Shown: positions 42,301 through 51,500 of the stretch, in pieces | Layout of the letters: each line of letters begins with the position of its first letter | Position numbering within the stretch: position 1 is the stretch's first letter | Source: Pomphorhynchus laevis | Taxonomy: Eukaryota > Acanthocephala > Palaeacanthocephala > Echinorhynchida > Pomphorhynchidae | Assembly: GCA_012934845.2 (NCBI GenBank) | Contig: WNNJ02002176.1 | Span: 124,001-188,000 of the forward strand | Direction of reading: 5' to 3' | Length of the DNA stretch: 64,000 nucleotides | Notes under the pieces: generated by a model | What the model saw: only the letters and a program-made list of their open reading frames with translations | What the model was told of the DNA's origin: nothing | Databases searched by the model: none | Made by a program: the position numbers and the translations under genes

Positions 42301-42929
42301 AGAAACTTAATCTCTTCAATCTATATTTGACATTTGGAAGTCACTTAGTCACAACAACATTTTGATCCTCACTGAATTATAAATTATGTGATATATAATC
42401 AAAGTAGTTGAGGTAAGAGGCCAGCGATATAACAAACTAATATTTACGTAATATATTTATTGTCGGTTATCAATACCTTGGCGTATTCACAAAGACTTTC
42501 GTTATTATACTCTATTTACAGGTCGGATTGAAATAAGTTCTCACAACTTAATGTAAGAACTTCGTAAATAGCAAGTTCACCGGCCCTGCATATTAGTCGG
42601 TCTGCTCGGATTATGCTTGATTCAAAACTAGATTGTAGTCCATTTTATTAATGAGACTTTAGACAATAAAATAAAAAATTACGAGGCGCGTATGTGGAAT
42701 GTGGATGAAGTGCTCGTTACTCTTATCAACATGTAGTACGGTTATTTGCTGCAAAGTATCGTTGTGGCACAAAAATATCGTAGTTTTCCAATTTTTCTAC
42801 CGTTACCAATGGAACGAATACAAAAACCAGTTGAATTCATGCGCCAAAAAATGTATTTTCCTTTATTGAAAATGTGTAGTGTACAAGTAACGTGGAGCTA
42901 TCAAACGATAGCAACAATTTTACATGTGT
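42301..42929. other. Spacer, nothing recognised
   Basis: Between B5 and LINE C3. A 63-codon frame at 42746-42937 shows no motif. The 5' UTR of C3 may begin here. Confidence 0.45.
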
Positions 42930-44020
42930 TCACTTAAAAATCAACGATAATCCTACGAAAAAAGATGAATTAAAGGTAAATCTAACTACGGATTCAAGTA
43001 ACAAGGTTAGTATTTTTTCTATGGTCTCAGGTGATGGGGATGTGCTTCCCCCATTCCTAAATTAAAGAATTTGCTGATAATTAAAGTTAAAAAACCGATT
43101 GAAAAACGACCTCTACAATAAATTTTTGTGATCCTTCACCAAACAGTTTCAGAACAGGGTTCTATTTAGGTCTGTTAGGTTACACTCTGCGCAGGTGAAG
43201 ATCTCTTTTGTCTCCAATGACCTCGCCGCAAACTACATGGAGTACTTCTCAGCCAATTAGCTGAAAATGGTGAAATCTCATCCAACCCTATCCTGGCATC
43301 ACTGAAAGCTTCAAATCTTCCTTGTTCAATGGAGAAGATAGACGTTCTTTTATGGCTAAATTCAAGGTCACCAATCGGTGGTCAATCCAGGGTAGGGACA
43401 AGAACCCTATCCCGGTTGGCTTTTGCAATGCTCCCGTAAATATTGCCAAGTCCTTGTCTAATTCTGCGTCGAATCTCTTTATGGGTTTCAATATTAAATT
43501 CACAATCACAGAGAGGGATATCTGACCTATCCCTACTGCAGCCGGTGTCACAAATGGGGACACTGGGCCTCCAGCTGCAGTGGGACCCTTTCGTGTGGGG
43601 TCTGTAGCTCCACCAGCTGTCCTTCTCTTACAACTACCGATCGCTGCGAGGCTCCCCTTCCTGCTCGAATTGCGGGGGATAATATCCTGCTTGGAGCAGG
43701 AAATGCTCTCTATTCAAAGAATATAGGAAGTTATTCTTGTTAAAACCGCCCAATCCGGCCAAATCCTTCGCGGTCGCTGCAGCTCCACGCATGGATGACG
43801 CTGACATTCTACGGATTATCGACATAAAGACTACGAATGTTCTTCGGCAGATGGAGGAGTTAGTACGCTCTATTCTAACTGTTATCGGGACTTATCCTGT
43901 GCTTCCTGTTTCCTCGGTTCCGGAAATAGGGGAAATGAAGATACTGCCCATGGGCAAGTACTTTCCCTGGAGGGGACTATTGGCGGGAAAGGGGAACCTT
44001 TCAGTTTCTAGCTCCTTCTA
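42930..44020 (+). pseudogene. Gag-like ORF1 of LINE C3
   Basis: N terminus (DNPTKKDELKVN… GDGDVLPPFLN, stop), RNA-binding region (43290-43525: SLKASNLPCSMEKIDV, then MAKFKVTNRWSIQGRDKNPI, PVGFCNAPVNIAKSL), a CCHC knuckle (43530-43580: PYCSRCHKWGHWASSC, C-X2-C-X4-H-X4-C), CGVCSS with further Cys, and a C-terminal domain (43737-44021: MDDADILRIIDIKTTNVLRQ, MEELVRSILTVIG). About four frame breaks. In intact relatives it binds the element RNA. Confidence 0.75.
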
Positions 44021-44054
44021 GGTAGGCAGTCCCACATCCAACTAATCTATCACA

Positions 44055-44666
44055 ATGCAGAGTACTCGTGAGCCTTTTTCACTGAATATCCTTCAGTGGA
44101 ATTCGGGAGGTGCTTCTGCCCCTAGACTTTTATCTGGTAGATATGCAGATGTTATAGTCTTTCAGGAGACGCGGTCTATCCGTCTTCACCAGGACATTAC
44201 TCGATTTATCCCAAAGCATATATGTTCCCACTATACTCCGTACATAACCACACCTCACTCATCTTCATCTCAAGGACTCTTGATCTTAGTTAAGTGCTCA
44301 TTAAGGTCCTCCCTCTTGCTAAACTACTCATGTCCAGCCCTGTCTTGCTTGGTAATTTCACTTAGTAAGAACGGTAAACGCTTCAGTCTAGCCAATGTCT
44401 ACATACGTCCAAGGGAGATTCACAAGAACCGTGACATTCTGGATGATATTATTGATAGCGGCCATGACCTGGTACTTGGTGACTTCAATGACAGAACTAG
44501 TCGCTGGATCAACGCATCACTTCGCAAAGCTAGGAACGGTTATCTTATCCATAAACTACCGTCTCCTACCTTTCATTGCACATCAACAAATTTTATCTTC
44601 GACATTTTACTGCTTCACTCGGGGTGGTTGCTTAAACCCCTCTGTACAGAGCAGTCGCGCCAATAA
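44055..44666 (+). CDS. APE endonuclease of LINE C3 (ORF2 N-terminal part)
   Basis: 203 open codons from ATG 44055: SLNILQWNSGGASAPRLLSG (Asn of the catalytic site), DVIVFQETRSIRLHQDI (Glu), SQGLLILVKCSLRSSLLLN, FSLANVYIRP, LVLGDFNDRTSRWINAS (GDFN) and FHCTSTNFIFDILLLHSGWL. The final SDH block is not clear, and the frame ends at EQSRQ, after which the linker continues in another frame. The leading ATG fits an ORF2 start shortly after the gag stop. Confidence 0.8.
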   Translation: MQSTREPFSLNILQWNSGGASAPRLLSGRYADVIVFQETRSIRLHQDITRFIPKHICSHYTPYITTPHSSSSQGLLILVKCSLRSSLLLNYSCPALSCLVISLSKNGKRFSLANVYIRPREIHKNRDILDDIIDSGHDLVLGDFNDRTSRWINASLRKARNGYLIHKLPSPTFHCTSTNFIFDILLLHSGWLLKPLCTEQSRQ

Positions 44667-44689
44667 CTGTCCACCTCTCATGACCTAAT

Positions 44690-46085
44690 TCGTTGGAGAA
44701 TTGAGGAAGATACGTTGCTTCGAAGGAGGTTTCACTTTGATCTGATCAGAGTAGCCTTCTTCCAGGCGGCTATCCAACTCTTTCCTAGAATAGGAAATGA
44801 GAGTCTTACCGAATTTAATACCTACCTCTCTAAGCAAGCTACCGCGATTTTATCAACTACCTATAAAGGTCGCTTATACAATCCCACTCCGAAAAAACTC
44901 AAGGTCCTAGCGAAACTGCTTAACCTTCCACTCCTGGGCACCTCCAAATCCGTCGCTCTACTTTCTTCTCGGGTCTGTCAGCTTTTGACAGCTGATCAGA
45001 GAAGAGAGGTGGCCGTCACAATGCTTTAGCCTCCCCATCCGATGTAGCAGGCATCAATATTAGTAAGCGTGTTTTTATTCCTAAGAAAAAATCCTGCTCA
45101 TGCCCTAAAGATCTGCGATCCATTTCGATTCAAAATGCCCTTGTGTCGATTTACGAAAAAGCGCTTGCGCGTAAAATCCGCGGCCATTTAAGTAGGCGTA
45201 ATTTGATCCCCCGGGTTTTCATGGGTTCGTCAAAGGTCGCTCGGTTCATTCAGCAGTAGGTGAAGTGGAACAGTTTTGTCGGGAGAATAGCCATTGTTTA
45301 GTTGCAGCTGTTTTCCTTGACTTTTCTGCTGCATTTGATCGCATCTCCATTTCATTTGTGATCTCTTCTCTCAGGTCCCTCGGGTTGCCTGCGAGAATTG
45401 TGAACAGGTTGGAGATTATGCTGTACATTAAGCGATTTTACTATGAAGACGACTATGATGCGCGTCAGTTTTACCCTATTACGGGTGTACCTCAAGGATC
45501 CCCACTTTCTCCCATCTTATATCTCGCTGCCTCCATATATCTATTCAAAATTTTTAAACGTGAAGAACGTCTTGTGGTGTTCCTAAATCCAATCTTGTTT
45601 TAAACCCTGCCAAATCGCAGACGGTTGTCTTTCATTGCACCCCTGCAACTAAGATAAAACTTAAGAGATTAGCACTCTCTGCGCTCTCCTCCATATTTGC
45701 CTCTGAACCACTTCCCACCTTCACAAGTCGAGTAAAATACCTGGGGTTCACCGTTACGGTGAACTGGTCGGCGAAAGCTGACCTGGATAGACTCAAACGT
45801 ATCCTGAAGAAAGCTAGGTGGGCCCTGAAACGGGCTCAGCATCTGTCATTGAAAGGAAAAACCCAAGTGCGCATTTGGGGCACTTGGGCTATCTCGGAAT
45901 TAGTCTTCTTTTTGAGAGGACGTCTCCCTGAGCAAATGCTAAGGTTTCTTAAGCTTTTCGTTTCTCGTTTACCCAGCATAGTTCGCGCCGATTGGATTCT
46001 TCGGGGGGGGGTGAAAGACCCCGGGTGGTTCAGTCGGAAGGCGGCGTGTTGGATCGGTTGGGTGCTCATATCCCCCTGGATTTGA
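44690..46085 (+). pseudogene. Linker, RT and C terminus of LINE C3
   Basis: Linker 44715-45029 (RRRFHFDLIRVAFFQAAIQL, YLSKQATAILSTTYKGRLYN, PTPKKLKVLAKLL). RT: DLRSISIQNALVSIYEK (45110), FMGSSKVARFIQQ, VAAVFLDFSAAFDRISISFV (motif A intact), FYPITGVPQGSPLSPILYLA (motif B), then loss of motif C. After the gap: SRVKYLGFTVTVNWSAKADL, DRLKRILKKARWALKRAQHL, AWMLR… SRLPSIVRADWILR and DPGWFSRKAACWIGW. The Trp codon in DPGWFSR is TGG, where C1 and C2 have TAG. Confidence 0.8.
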
Positions 46086-46183
46086 TGCCGTGAACATGGA
46101 AGAAGACTTACACATGCTGTCTTGTTGATTTCTTTTGTCTGTCTTGTAATTGACCTGACATTTATTTATTCTTTCATCGTGTA

Positions 46184-46969
46184 TTATTTGTTATTAAGAA
46201 AATCTTTGTTATTATTCATGCGCCGTACTAAGTGAAAATTTACGATGGCAAACGATTTATATCCTTTTAATAGCAGCTTTCTTAATTCACAATTTTCAAT
46301 TAATTCTAGATTATGGGTACATATATGTTTATTTATTTTATCAAAACTAAGACTTTTACAATTGCATTCTGTTTCTATTATGTTTCTAATATTATCGTTA
46401 CATATTGATTTTAATTCTTTATTATAATTACAAATTTTTCGTCCTAATGGTGGTAAGAGTTTATACCTTATTTTAGGAATATATTTACTTAAATCTGACC
46501 CTATTATTTCTTTACTTTTAGAATTATTTAAAAGTCCGGCTATATTTATGTTATCTATACATTTATTAATGAAGTTTATGGTTAATGTATATTTTCTATT
46601 GTTATTATTAACATTTATTGTACGATTATGGTATTTTGTATTACAATAACTGTCTATTATACAACTTAGCCTATCATAGTCGTTAATTAATTTTTGATTT
46701 ATTGAACATATGATATCTTTAGAAAAATTTCTTATATCTACATAAAGATCTTTCAACTTATTATCACTTAAAAGTTGTTTTAATATTTCTAATTGTTCAT
46801 TTATATACATATCTTTTTTAATATTTTTAACTCTATTTTTCCTATTCCTTTTATCACCATGACTTCTTGGTTTGCGTTTAACCGGATTATTATAATAGAG
46901 TTGTTTATTATGTATTATACTACTTCTGCCAATTCCTTGTATCACGTCATTCAATCCTAATGGGTACAT
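46184..46969 (-). CDS. Linker with CxC motif, Naiad C
   Basis: 261 open codons: YPLGLNDVIQGIGRSS, KRKPRSHGDKRNRKNRVKNI, ISDYD-type helices, then NIIETECNCKSLSFDKI (CNC codons at 46358-46366), HICTHNLELIENCELRKLLL and KGYK, where RT similarity starts. A short domain with CxC joining an N-terminal GIY-YIG to the RT is the described hallmark of Naiad/Chlamys PLEs. Residues after KGYK (below about 46245) are not element sequence. Confidence 0.85.
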   Translation of the reverse strand: MYPLGLNDVIQGIGRSSIIHNKQLYYNNPVKRKPRSHGDKRNRKNRVKNIKKDMYINEQLEILKQLLSDNKLKDLYVDIRNFSKDIICSINQKLINDYDRLSCIIDSYCNTKYHNRTINVNNNNRKYTLTINFINKCIDNINIAGLLNNSKSKEIIGSDLSKYIPKIRYKLLPPLGRKICNYNKELKSICNDNIRNIIETECNCKSLSFDKINKHICTHNLELIENCELRKLLLKGYKSFAIVNFHLVRRMNNNKDFLNNK

Positions 46970-47585
46970 GGAATTAAGCGTTTTAATCCAAAAATCTTCT
47001 TTCTAATAGTTTTTGATTTAATATTGAAATGTTTTCTTCGATAATATGTTCTAAAATAAATAATTTACAATTTTTAATATCATGTACTATTAATCTCATA
47101 TGTTTATGAAATATAGTTTGACTATTATGCTGTATATTATATATGTGTTGCCTAAACCTAGTTTTTAACATCTGATATGCTTTTCCTATATATTGCAATC
47201 CACATGTGCATGGTATTATATACACTACACCTGCGGTATTGCAGTAACAATTATTATTAATATTTAATGAAAAACATTTGTTTGTCGTATTACTTACAAT
47301 ACAATTATTATTTATAACATCACAAACTATACAATTTTTTCTGTTACATTTAAAAGATCTAAAATTAAAATCATGAGTACTTACGTATTTTTCCAATCTG
47401 GTTGAGTACATGTAACTTTTAAGTCATCATTTTTAACGTTGATTTTTCGGTGTCGCCACCTAGTTTAGTTCACTTAGACTAAACTTACAACGGGCCATCC
47501 AGCAGCATCTGACAGGGGGCTGCCCTGCTTAAGGCGGTTGCAGGCTGGAACAATATCTATAAAGATCTACCACCTTCACTCCACG
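46245..47585 (-). mobile_element. Naiad-type PLE copy C (endonuclease and CxC linker, RT missing)
   Basis: The minus-strand 5' UTR (47585-47412), GIY-YIG (47411-46983) and linker with CxC motif (46969-46245) are present. The copy stops at the very start of the RT (LLLKGYK). The 5' UTR matches Naiad A closely and both end at GATCTACCACCTTCACT. It abuts the 3' end of LINE C3. The loss of the whole 3' part next to another element suggests a truncated insertion or later deletion. Confidence 0.85.
46983..47411 (-). CDS. N-terminal GIY-YIG endonuclease of Naiad C
   Basis: 142 codons from ATG 47411: KCNRKNCIVCDVI, NNCYCNTAGVVYIIPCTC, LQYIGKAYQMLKTRFRQHIY, NIQHNSQTIFHKHMRL, IVHDIKNCKLFILEHIIEEN, SILNQKLLERR. 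The complete GIY-YIG domain with VVY, YIG, the conserved Arg and a downstream Glu (EHIIEE) lies in a single frame. Cys and His residues flank the core as in PLE zinc-binding endonucleases. The frame shifts at LLERR near 46990; the next frame goes on with YPLGLNDVIQGIGRSS. Confidence 0.85.
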   Translation of the reverse strand: MYSTRLEKYVSTHDFNFRSFKCNRKNCIVCDVINNNCIVSNTTNKCFSLNINNNCYCNTAGVVYIIPCTCGLQYIGKAYQMLKTRFRQHIYNIQHNSQTIFHKHMRLIVHDIKNCKLFILEHIIEENISILNQKLLERRFLD

Positions 47586-48353
47586 CGCTACGCGACCTAG
47601 CTATTGGCCATTACCTGGTCTCTTAAACGTGATCACGTGAAGCAGTTTACATTTTAAAGTGTAAACACCTTGGGATGCAAACTTCTCCCTTTTTAAGAAT
47701 TAATAATTCATCAAACTTGTTTGAAAATAAGAAAAAATAATAGTAAAGTCGTAACCAATAATACATAGTTTCAGTATTTTTGACAGAGGTCATATTACCG
47801 GGAAAACAAAGTCCACAGGTCAATAATAACATGCCAGTAGAACAAATTAAATCAGCTAACTGAGTCTACGTATTTAATGTTTGTTTTAATAATAGAATTG
47901 AATTTATTTTAGGTGGCAAATTTGGACAAGCTACTCAGATCTACCAAAATTTCATAATGATTTGTATAATTTTTTTGCTTTGTTTTAAAGTCTGAAATTG
48001 GTGACATTTGTAATGTTTCAGGTCTGATTATCGTGGCATTTGCTATGTGCTCAAGCCTGGTGATTGTGAATGAAAATATACATTAATTTGAAGGAAATTC
48101 AAATATCCCCTTTGTTTTTTAATAGTTATTTCTCTTATTGTAAAACATTAGTTACTTAACTACTACGGGTCTTATTGAATATATGATTTCAGTTAACAGG
48201 ACCTTATTGAATTCCGCTATGAAAATGGGAAATGGAGGATAGCAATATATCAAATTAGTTATAACTTATATAAAACTATCCTACTAATGCATACCGTAAT
48301 TTACTTGAATACTGATCTAATCTGTTTTCAATTAACAGTAATTTTATTTTTCA
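47586..48353. other. Spacer with a Naiad 3'-end tag
   Basis: Mostly featureless. At 47851-47874 lies ATCAGCTAACTGAGTCTACG TATT, the terminal sequence of Naiad A (29267-29290), without the rest of the element. The region up to 48353 would be upstream intron or promoter if the zinc-knuckle frame is a gene. Confidence 0.55.
48311..48343 (+). repeat. Left member of a direct repeat flanking the zinc-knuckle frame
   Basis: ACTGATCTAATCTGTTTTCA ATTAACAGTAATT resembles 50495-50525 (ACTGATCTAACCGTTTTCAA TTGAAAATAATT) with few differences. It may be chance or the mark of an insertion. Confidence 0.35.
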
Positions 48354-48354
48354 G
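48340..48354 (+). promoter_or_regulatory. Candidate 3' splice site
   Basis: AATTTTATTTTTCAG followed by AATAG, 24 bp before the ATG of the zinc-knuckle frame, with a possible branch point (CTGATCTAAT) about 35 bp upstream. It looks like an animal intron acceptor and would place an untranslated exon upstream. Confidence 0.5.
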
Positions 48355-48377
48355 AATAGTATTACACGCATTATAAA

Positions 48378-50084
48378 ATGGAGAAACGTTGTTACATATG
48401 TGGGAGTAGCCGTCATCTTTGTAGTACATGCCCACGAAAGCACTCACTTCCAGCATATGAAACGGAGAATTTAAACGATAGATTTTGCTCAGATTTTAAT
48501 TCTCATTGTACGATTAGAAACTCTTACTATTCCGGGGATCAAATTAACAAGTCTAAAAGAAACAATACTCGCAATTTTTCAGACAGCAAAGGTTTAAATT
48601 CTACATTGCCATCAGCTAACGGCCGCAATAATAAATTTTCATCTTCAGTAGTGACCAATGGAAAACGATCGGGGAGATACTGCAAAATATGCGACAAATA
48701 TGGTCACTCTACACAAAATTGCTGGTATAATAATGATGATAATAATGCAATTGAGAACAATGAAGGGAGCGATCATTACGTCGCGTCTCTTGATCAATCT
48801 GTGTCTTCGTCGTCAATAAGAGACGATGATTTTTTAAAAACCGATTTACAAAATAAATATACGATTTCCGATGTTAATTTAGTGGACTCAAATGAAACAG
48901 CAATAACCGCAGCAGCCGCAAAAACAAGATCTAGAAGAAGATACGTTGTTAATCGAGCAAGCAATTCATCAAATCAATCCAGAGAAAGGGTTGTTACTGA
49001 CCTTGATGGTTTTGAGTATAGAAATGATGGCGATTTTTGCGAAAAGGACAGTAGTGATCGATTTTGTGAAAGTTCCCGTCGTAACAATTACGACCGCCGC
49101 TACTTGCATTTTGAAAATGGTAATGGAAGTAGTGATAGCGAGTCCGATGATTATTCTGCTATAGCCGATGAAAACCGAGTTAATGACGATAGCGTCGTCA
49201 GTAGTAATCAATTTGCGGGAAGGTCAAAATCTATTTCAAAAGATTACAGTGAAGATGAACTTGACCTGAATCAAGATACTGAACGTCACCAAGAGGTGAC
49301 GTCACCACGTTATACCGTGGAATGTCAATCTTTATCACCATCTAAATATGTGGTTGCTGAAGATGAATTAATACTACAGAAGAACAATAAACTATCAGAA
49401 GATCAAGTGAATAATGATCACAGTGCAAGGTCTAGATTGAAAATCGGTGCAAACAAAGGGACTGCTCAACATAGCGGTACTCGTTTTAGATATAATAATA
49501 GGAAAACAACGAGACCACTTAATTCTTCAACTAGCTCTTCACTTGATTATTCAGGCAATTTTTCATTTAGTCAATCATCGCGATGTTCAACAAATAGTTC
49601 TAATAGATTTGTTACCGAACATAACGATGACTCTGTCGACACTGACACTGACTATGATGATCACCGTGACCTTAGAGAAGATCATCTATATGGTGATGGT
49701 CACGATGAAAATAAACAAAGGATTCGTCATAAACATTCTGATCAGTTATCGCATTGTGATAGATGGTGTGATTCCAGAGATAGAGCAAGCTATTCAAAAC
49801 AGAGTACTTTATGTAAGCACAATTCGACATCATCGCAGCATATGCAAGGGTCAGCATCATGTACCGATCGTCGAAAGTATTCGAATGAAAAATATTCTAG
49901 ACCGTTTTATCAAAGCAGCACCAGATCAACCGGAGGAAGACAGCGAAATCTTTCTAAACAGCGTTTGTCGTTATTTAAATTAACTGAAAGTGTGGATATA
50001 ACATGTTATAATTGCGGAAGAACAGGACACAAGTCATTCGACTGTCCGGAATCTGGACTAAACCGTCATAAATTGGCTCGATAA
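48378..50084 (+). CDS. Three-CCHC zinc-knuckle protein, 568 aa, candidate host gene
   Basis: Single open frame from ATG 48378 to TAA 50082-50084. Three C-X2-C-X4-H-X4-C knuckles: residues 5-18 (CYICGSSRHLCSTC), about 101-114 (CKICDKYGHSTQNC) and about 543-556 (CYNCGRTGHKSFDC). The 430 residues between knuckles 2 and 3 are Ser/Asp/Asn/Arg-rich and look disordered, with acidic runs (DSVDTDTDYDDHRD) and SR/RS pairs. Such knuckles bind single-stranded RNA or DNA, so an RNA-binding role is inferred. There is no RT, protease or integrase beside it, and it has no similarity to the gag proteins of families C and D that I can see. An acceptor-like site precedes the ATG and AATAAA follows the stop closely. 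It could be a host gene, a domesticated gag or the ORF of an unknown element. No function is assigned. Confidence 0.65.
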   Translation: MEKRCYICGSSRHLCSTCPRKHSLPAYETENLNDRFCSDFNSHCTIRNSYYSGDQINKSKRNNTRNFSDSKGLNSTLPSANGRNNKFSSSVVTNGKRSGRYCKICDKYGHSTQNCWYNNDDNNAIENNEGSDHYVASLDQSVSSSSIRDDDFLKTDLQNKYTISDVNLVDSNETAITAAAAKTRSRRRYVVNRASNSSNQSRERVVTDLDGFEYRNDGDFCEKDSSDRFCESSRRNNYDRRYLHFENGNGSSDSESDDYSAIADENRVNDDSVVSSNQFAGRSKSISKDYSEDELDLNQDTERHQEVTSPRYTVECQSLSPSKYVVAEDELILQKNNKLSEDQVNNDHSARSRLKIGANKGTAQHSGTRFRYNNRKTTRPLNSSTSSSLDYSGNFSFSQSSRCSTNSSNRFVTEHNDDSVDTDTDYDDHRDLREDHLYGDGHDENKQRIRHKHSDQLSHCDRWCDSRDRASYSKQSTLCKHNSTSSQHMQGSASCTDRRKYSNEKYSRPFYQSSTRSTGGRQRNLSKQRLSLFKLTESVDITCYNCGRTGHKSFDCPESGLNRHKLAR

Positions 50085-50087
50085 AAG

Positions 50088-50093
50088 AATAAA
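50088..50093 (+). terminator. AATAAA close after the zinc-knuckle stop codon
   Basis: Polyadenylation-type hexamer only a few bases after the stop. This is unusually close for a host 3' UTR, so the true site may lie further on. Confidence 0.3.
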
Positions 50094-51279
50094 AATCACA
50101 AAAAAATTAGAAACTTTCAAAAAACTTTGAAAACCACACTCCGTATTTTACCTGATCTTGTGGCTAGCATCAGCGATTACCAGCTACAGTTCTTCTCTTA
50201 TTACATACAATTCTTTATTGAACAAAATCGTTGGCTTCCATCATATACAAAATTAATATTCACACACCTCTTAACTTCTGTTTGTAGTGGACACGATCTG
50301 TGTTTTGCTACACTGCTAAACAGAAAAAGCAAACTGTGATCTTCTTAGACTTTAATTCGCTTAATCGTACGCACGTATGTTATCGATAGACAACGACTTC
50401 CAGATGTTCTGATAATATTGATGAACGTATAATACCTGCACGTATAATCAACACTCAATTATAGTATATTTGCATCATCGTCTTTTCTTTTTGAACAACT
50501 GATCTAACCGTTTTCAATTGAAAATAATTACGCAAACAACGACTACGATATTGGTAATATATATATTTGTTCAATAAGTTGTTATCATTCTTATAATGCT
50601 TTAGCATATAGCCATCACCATTATTTACTGTCCTGAAAATAAAAAAGCTTACAAAAAAATGTTAGCAGAAAATCAAGTTACTGGTATATTGGGGCTAAAA
50701 CGAAGAAAAACAACCAAGTGTTCAGTGCGCTCCTTGCTGTAATCATTTCAATCATCATTATAATAACGAAGACCAGACAAGTTGCAGTTGATGCAGCTGT
50801 GTGAAACATTTCCAGAAGTATTACGGTTGTTGAGGCCCCATCAGCCGCTATCCTAATCTTTAATCTTTCAGTACGATTTAATATATGCATGTATTATACC
50901 AACAAAGCATTTAGTGATTTATTTAAAACTAGCATATTTCTATCAATGTCCAATTGATTGTGTTATATCCTCAATTCGATGACTAATCATTTTATCTTTT
51001 GTACGATTTTCCAGTATTTTATATTAAATCTCAGTGTTTTCAAGTCGGACAATGAAATGAAATTGAGCAACACGCCACCTAAATAATAATCTGCCTTTCA
51101 TTAGATAACATACGTAATTTTTTAGTTGTCGTAATTCTTGATAAAGATACTGCGAATTTTTTGATTTCTCGAAAATACTAAAACCTGTTCGTTCATTAAC
51201 ATAATAAAGACAGGTTGTTCAAATTTTTGGATCGGTAGATATTTATTTTTAAATGTTTGTATAAATTAAATGAAAACAA
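50094..51279. other. Spacer or 3' UTR of the zinc-knuckle frame
   Basis: No further gene recognised. The open frames here are short (70 codons) and featureless. A direct-repeat partner of 48311-48343 lies at 50495-50525. Confidence 0.45.
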
Positions 51280-51500
51280 TTTGAACAAATTAGATCAGAT
51301 AACTGATTCTTCGTACATTGTACTATATACAAATAATTAAATAATAAAAAATATCTGAATCTTAAGATTTTATATAATTTAGATTTGTATAAAGTAAGAA
51401 TTTTAAAAAATTCAATTTTTGTGAATTGATTAATAAATAATATACAATGCATTAAAATTAAAAATATTTTGTATTCTGTCGATGATTTCATCAGCAACAG
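51280..51500 (-). mobile_element. Naiad-type PLE 3' end fragment
   Basis: Shares GAACAAATTAGATCAG…AACTGA and, further in, TGAATTGATTAATAAATAATA with the 3' UTRs at 29267, 61189 and 61561. No coding part remains. It has diverged more than the other copies. Confidence 0.6.

Larger units (their letters stand above)
42930..46215 (+). mobile_element. LINE C3, Jockey-like, most complete family C copy
   Basis: Plus-strand copy with gag (42930-44020), APE endonuclease (44055-44666), linker (44690-45030), RT (45080-45750) and C terminus (45759-46085), then a 3' UTR ending near 46215 in ATTAAGAAAATCTTTG. Motif C of the RT is lost in an internal deletion of about 120-150 bp near 45590. Next to it on the right lies Naiad C in the opposite orientation. 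Confidence 0.85.

Noticed and set aside
49447-49983. 178-codon plus-strand frame inside the zinc-knuckle gene
   Set aside because: A shifted frame of the main 568-codon gene; repetitive Ile/Thr/Met composition typical of a shadow, no knuckles.
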